A stretch of DNA of 8,082 nucleotides from Candidatus Aenigmatarchaeota archaeon. GTDB taxonomy: Archaea > Aenigmatarchaeota > Aenigmatarchaeia > QMZP01. The notes below the pieces were generated by a model, which worked only from the letters and a program-made list of their open reading frames with translations, ran no database searches and was not told where the DNA came from. The position numbers and the translations under genes were made by a program. Positions within the stretch are counted from its first letter, which is position 1. Each line of letters starts with the position of its first letter. Positions 7,257-8,082 of the stretch are shown piece after piece. The DNA lies in the NCBI GenBank assembly GCA_016202785.1, contig JACQOC010000076.1:1-8082 (forward strand), written 5' to 3'.

Positions 7257-7897
7257 CGCGAAATAAACGGCTATGGGCATTGCTGGCCGCAACCGCGCTC
7301 GCCGCCATGCTGCTGCCGGCGCCCAGCGACGGCCTGCGCGCGATAACCATGCAGTTAGAGAAGTCGGTGACGGTGGAGCCCGGCAAAGCCACAACTTTGA
7401 CCATGCTGTTCTTCAATGTTGACACGCCGGAGGGCATCCCGGTGCAGCTTTCTTGGCAGGCCCCGCCAGGCTGGAACGTTTCGCTGAGTGCGGCCGGCTT
7501 TGTGCTGCAGCCGTCGGCCAAAGAGAACGGCGACGCTTACTACGCGCTCGGCGATTCTTACCTCCGGTCGCACAAGGTTACCGCCAAAGTTTCGGTGCCG
7601 TTCGACGCGGAAGAACAGGCTTACGATATTGACATCTACGCGGCCCTGGCGCCAGGCAGCGCCGCTGCCATCAAAGTCAACCAGGAGCGGCACATGAATT
7701 TCAAGGTCAGGGTGGCCAAGCAGATCGTGCCAAGCCCGGGCATCCTGGAGCAAATATTGGGCTTCATACCGAACACCATCACCGGCCTGATCGCGCAGGC
7801 GCCGAAGGCGCTTGCAGCCAATGCCACATATCTGCTCGGCATCGTGCTGTTGGCGCTGGCTGCAATCTACCTATTCATGCAAGCGAGGAGGCGTTGA
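7253..7897 (+). CDS. Membrane-anchored extracytoplasmic protein with NEW3-like beta domain
   Basis: The product has 214 residues. Residues 1-29 look like a Sec signal peptide: basic RNKR, a hydrophobic core LWALLAATALAAMLL, then a polar stretch ending DGLRA. Residues 31-155 form a predicted beta-sandwich. VEPGKATTLTM, P-P-G-W-N-V-S-L and VPFDAEEQAYDI follow the pattern of NEW3 (NPCBM-associated) Ig-like domains. Residues about 192-209 are a hydrophobic helix followed by QARRR, giving a single-pass anchor with the domain outside and a short basic tail inside. A weakly amphipathic stretch (about 162-188) precedes the anchor. The ATG overlaps the stop of the giant gene as ATGA, and a GGAG lies 6 bases upstream, so translational coupling is likely. 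Unlike its neighbour it has no cysteine and only two sequons (N75, N190). It may anchor or assist assembly of the upstream protein, which lacks an anchor of its own. No specific family member is recognised. Confidence 0.9.
   Translation: MTRNKRLWALLAATALAAMLLPAPSDGLRAITMQLEKSVTVEPGKATTLTMLFFNVDTPEGIPVQLSWQAPPGWNVSLSAAGFVLQPSAKENGDAYYALGDSYLRSHKVTAKVSVPFDAEEQAYDIDIYAALAPGSAAAIKVNQERHMNFKVRVAKQIVPSPGILEQILGFIPNTITGLIAQAPKALAANATYLLGIVLLALAAIYLFMQARRR
7885..7891 (+). promoter_or_regulatory. Strong Shine-Dalgarno site for the AbrB-type gene
   Basis: GAGGAGG lies in the last codons of the preceding gene, with 6 bases between it and the ATG at 7898. It fixes the start of the 59-residue protein and suggests that it is well translated independently of coupling. 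Confidence 0.75.
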
Positions 7898-8077
7898 ATG
7901 GCGACCGCAACCGCTGCCGGCAGCAGCACCATAACCGCCCAGGGGCAAGTGACCATCCCTAAAGGGCTGCGCAAGCGGCTCGGCATGGAGAACGGCGACA
8001 TCATCCAGTTCCTGGTGACCGATAAAGGCGTGCTGATAATCAGGAAAGTCGAAGTAAAGCAGGAACTGGAATTGTAG
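7898..8077 (+). CDS. SpoVT/AbrB-type (MazE-like) small DNA-binding protein
   Basis: A complete 59-residue protein, ATG at 7898-7900 to TAG at 8075-8077. Residues 10-50 match the swapped-hairpin AbrB fold: S-T-I-T-A-Q-G-Q-V-T-I-P-K, then LRKRLGMENGD, then a hydrophobic strand and a strand ending VLIIRK. The consensus T-x-K-G-Q-(V/I)-T-(I/L)-P-K and L-G-(L/M)-x-x-G-D are kept, with Gln in place of the usual Lys before the Gly. Such proteins dimerise and bind DNA through paired hairpins. They act as transcription regulators or as antitoxins of VapC- or MazF-type toxins. The gene starts on the base after the stop of the previous gene, with GGAGG 6 bases before the ATG, so it is probably co-transcribed. 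Only 5 bases follow it here, so whether a toxin gene comes next cannot be seen. It may autoregulate this operon, which is inference. Confidence 0.92.
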   Translation: MATATAAGSSTITAQGQVTIPKGLRKRLGMENGDIIQFLVTDKGVLIIRKVEVKQELEL

Positions 8078-8082
8078 AATAT

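Noticed and set aside
8078..8082. Terminator or toxin gene after the AbrB-type gene
   Set aside because: Only five bases remain. No hairpin, T-run or start codon can be judged.

Overview
This is a densely coding, single-strand stretch with three consecutive plus-strand genes and essentially no intergenic DNA. The best reading of the organism is an archaeon, probably of the DPANN type (the Woesearchaeota, Pacearchaeota, Micrarchaeota or Diapherotrites kind). The grounds are a giant secreted protein built from chained Ig-like modules and saturated with N-x-S/T sequons, use of AUA (Ile) and AGG (Arg) codons in an otherwise GC-rich gene, and modules that I recall from surface proteins of such genomes. 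No marker gene is present, so this assignment is inference.

Bases 1-7256 are the 3' part of one giant gene. It has at least 2417 codons and is open at the left edge, so its true start and any signal peptide lie outside the window. The protein is a string of beta-sandwich (Ig-like) modules. Two laminin-G-like jelly-roll domains (about 1251-1940 and 2817-3473) each appear to be nested inside an Ig-like domain, within a duplicated unit of about 500 residues (1149-2714 and 2715-4226). A second, non-tandem repeated module occurs at 87-656 and 4590-5147. The C-terminal third holds further Ig-like modules, a Cys-paired module with a C-R-R-G-D-C motif (6477-6860) and a final all-beta domain (6861-7253). 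All 26 cysteines fall in close pairs or clusters, as expected of a disulfide-stabilised extracellular protein. There is no C-terminal membrane anchor.

Bases 7253-7897 encode a 214-residue protein with a signal peptide, one NEW3-like extracytoplasmic beta domain and a C-terminal membrane helix. It overlaps the giant gene by 4 bases (ATGA). Bases 7898-8077 encode a complete 59-residue SpoVT/AbrB-type DNA-binding protein that starts on the base after the preceding stop codon and has a strong Shine-Dalgarno site.

The tight spacing makes a three-gene operon likely. A working model, which is inference, is a glycosylated adhesin or surface protein (LamG domains suggest sugar or protein binding), a small membrane-anchored partner that could hold or assemble it, and a small regulator or antitoxin. 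No RNA gene, mobile element, CRISPR array, promoter or terminator could be supported, and no stretch over 300 bases lacks a gene.
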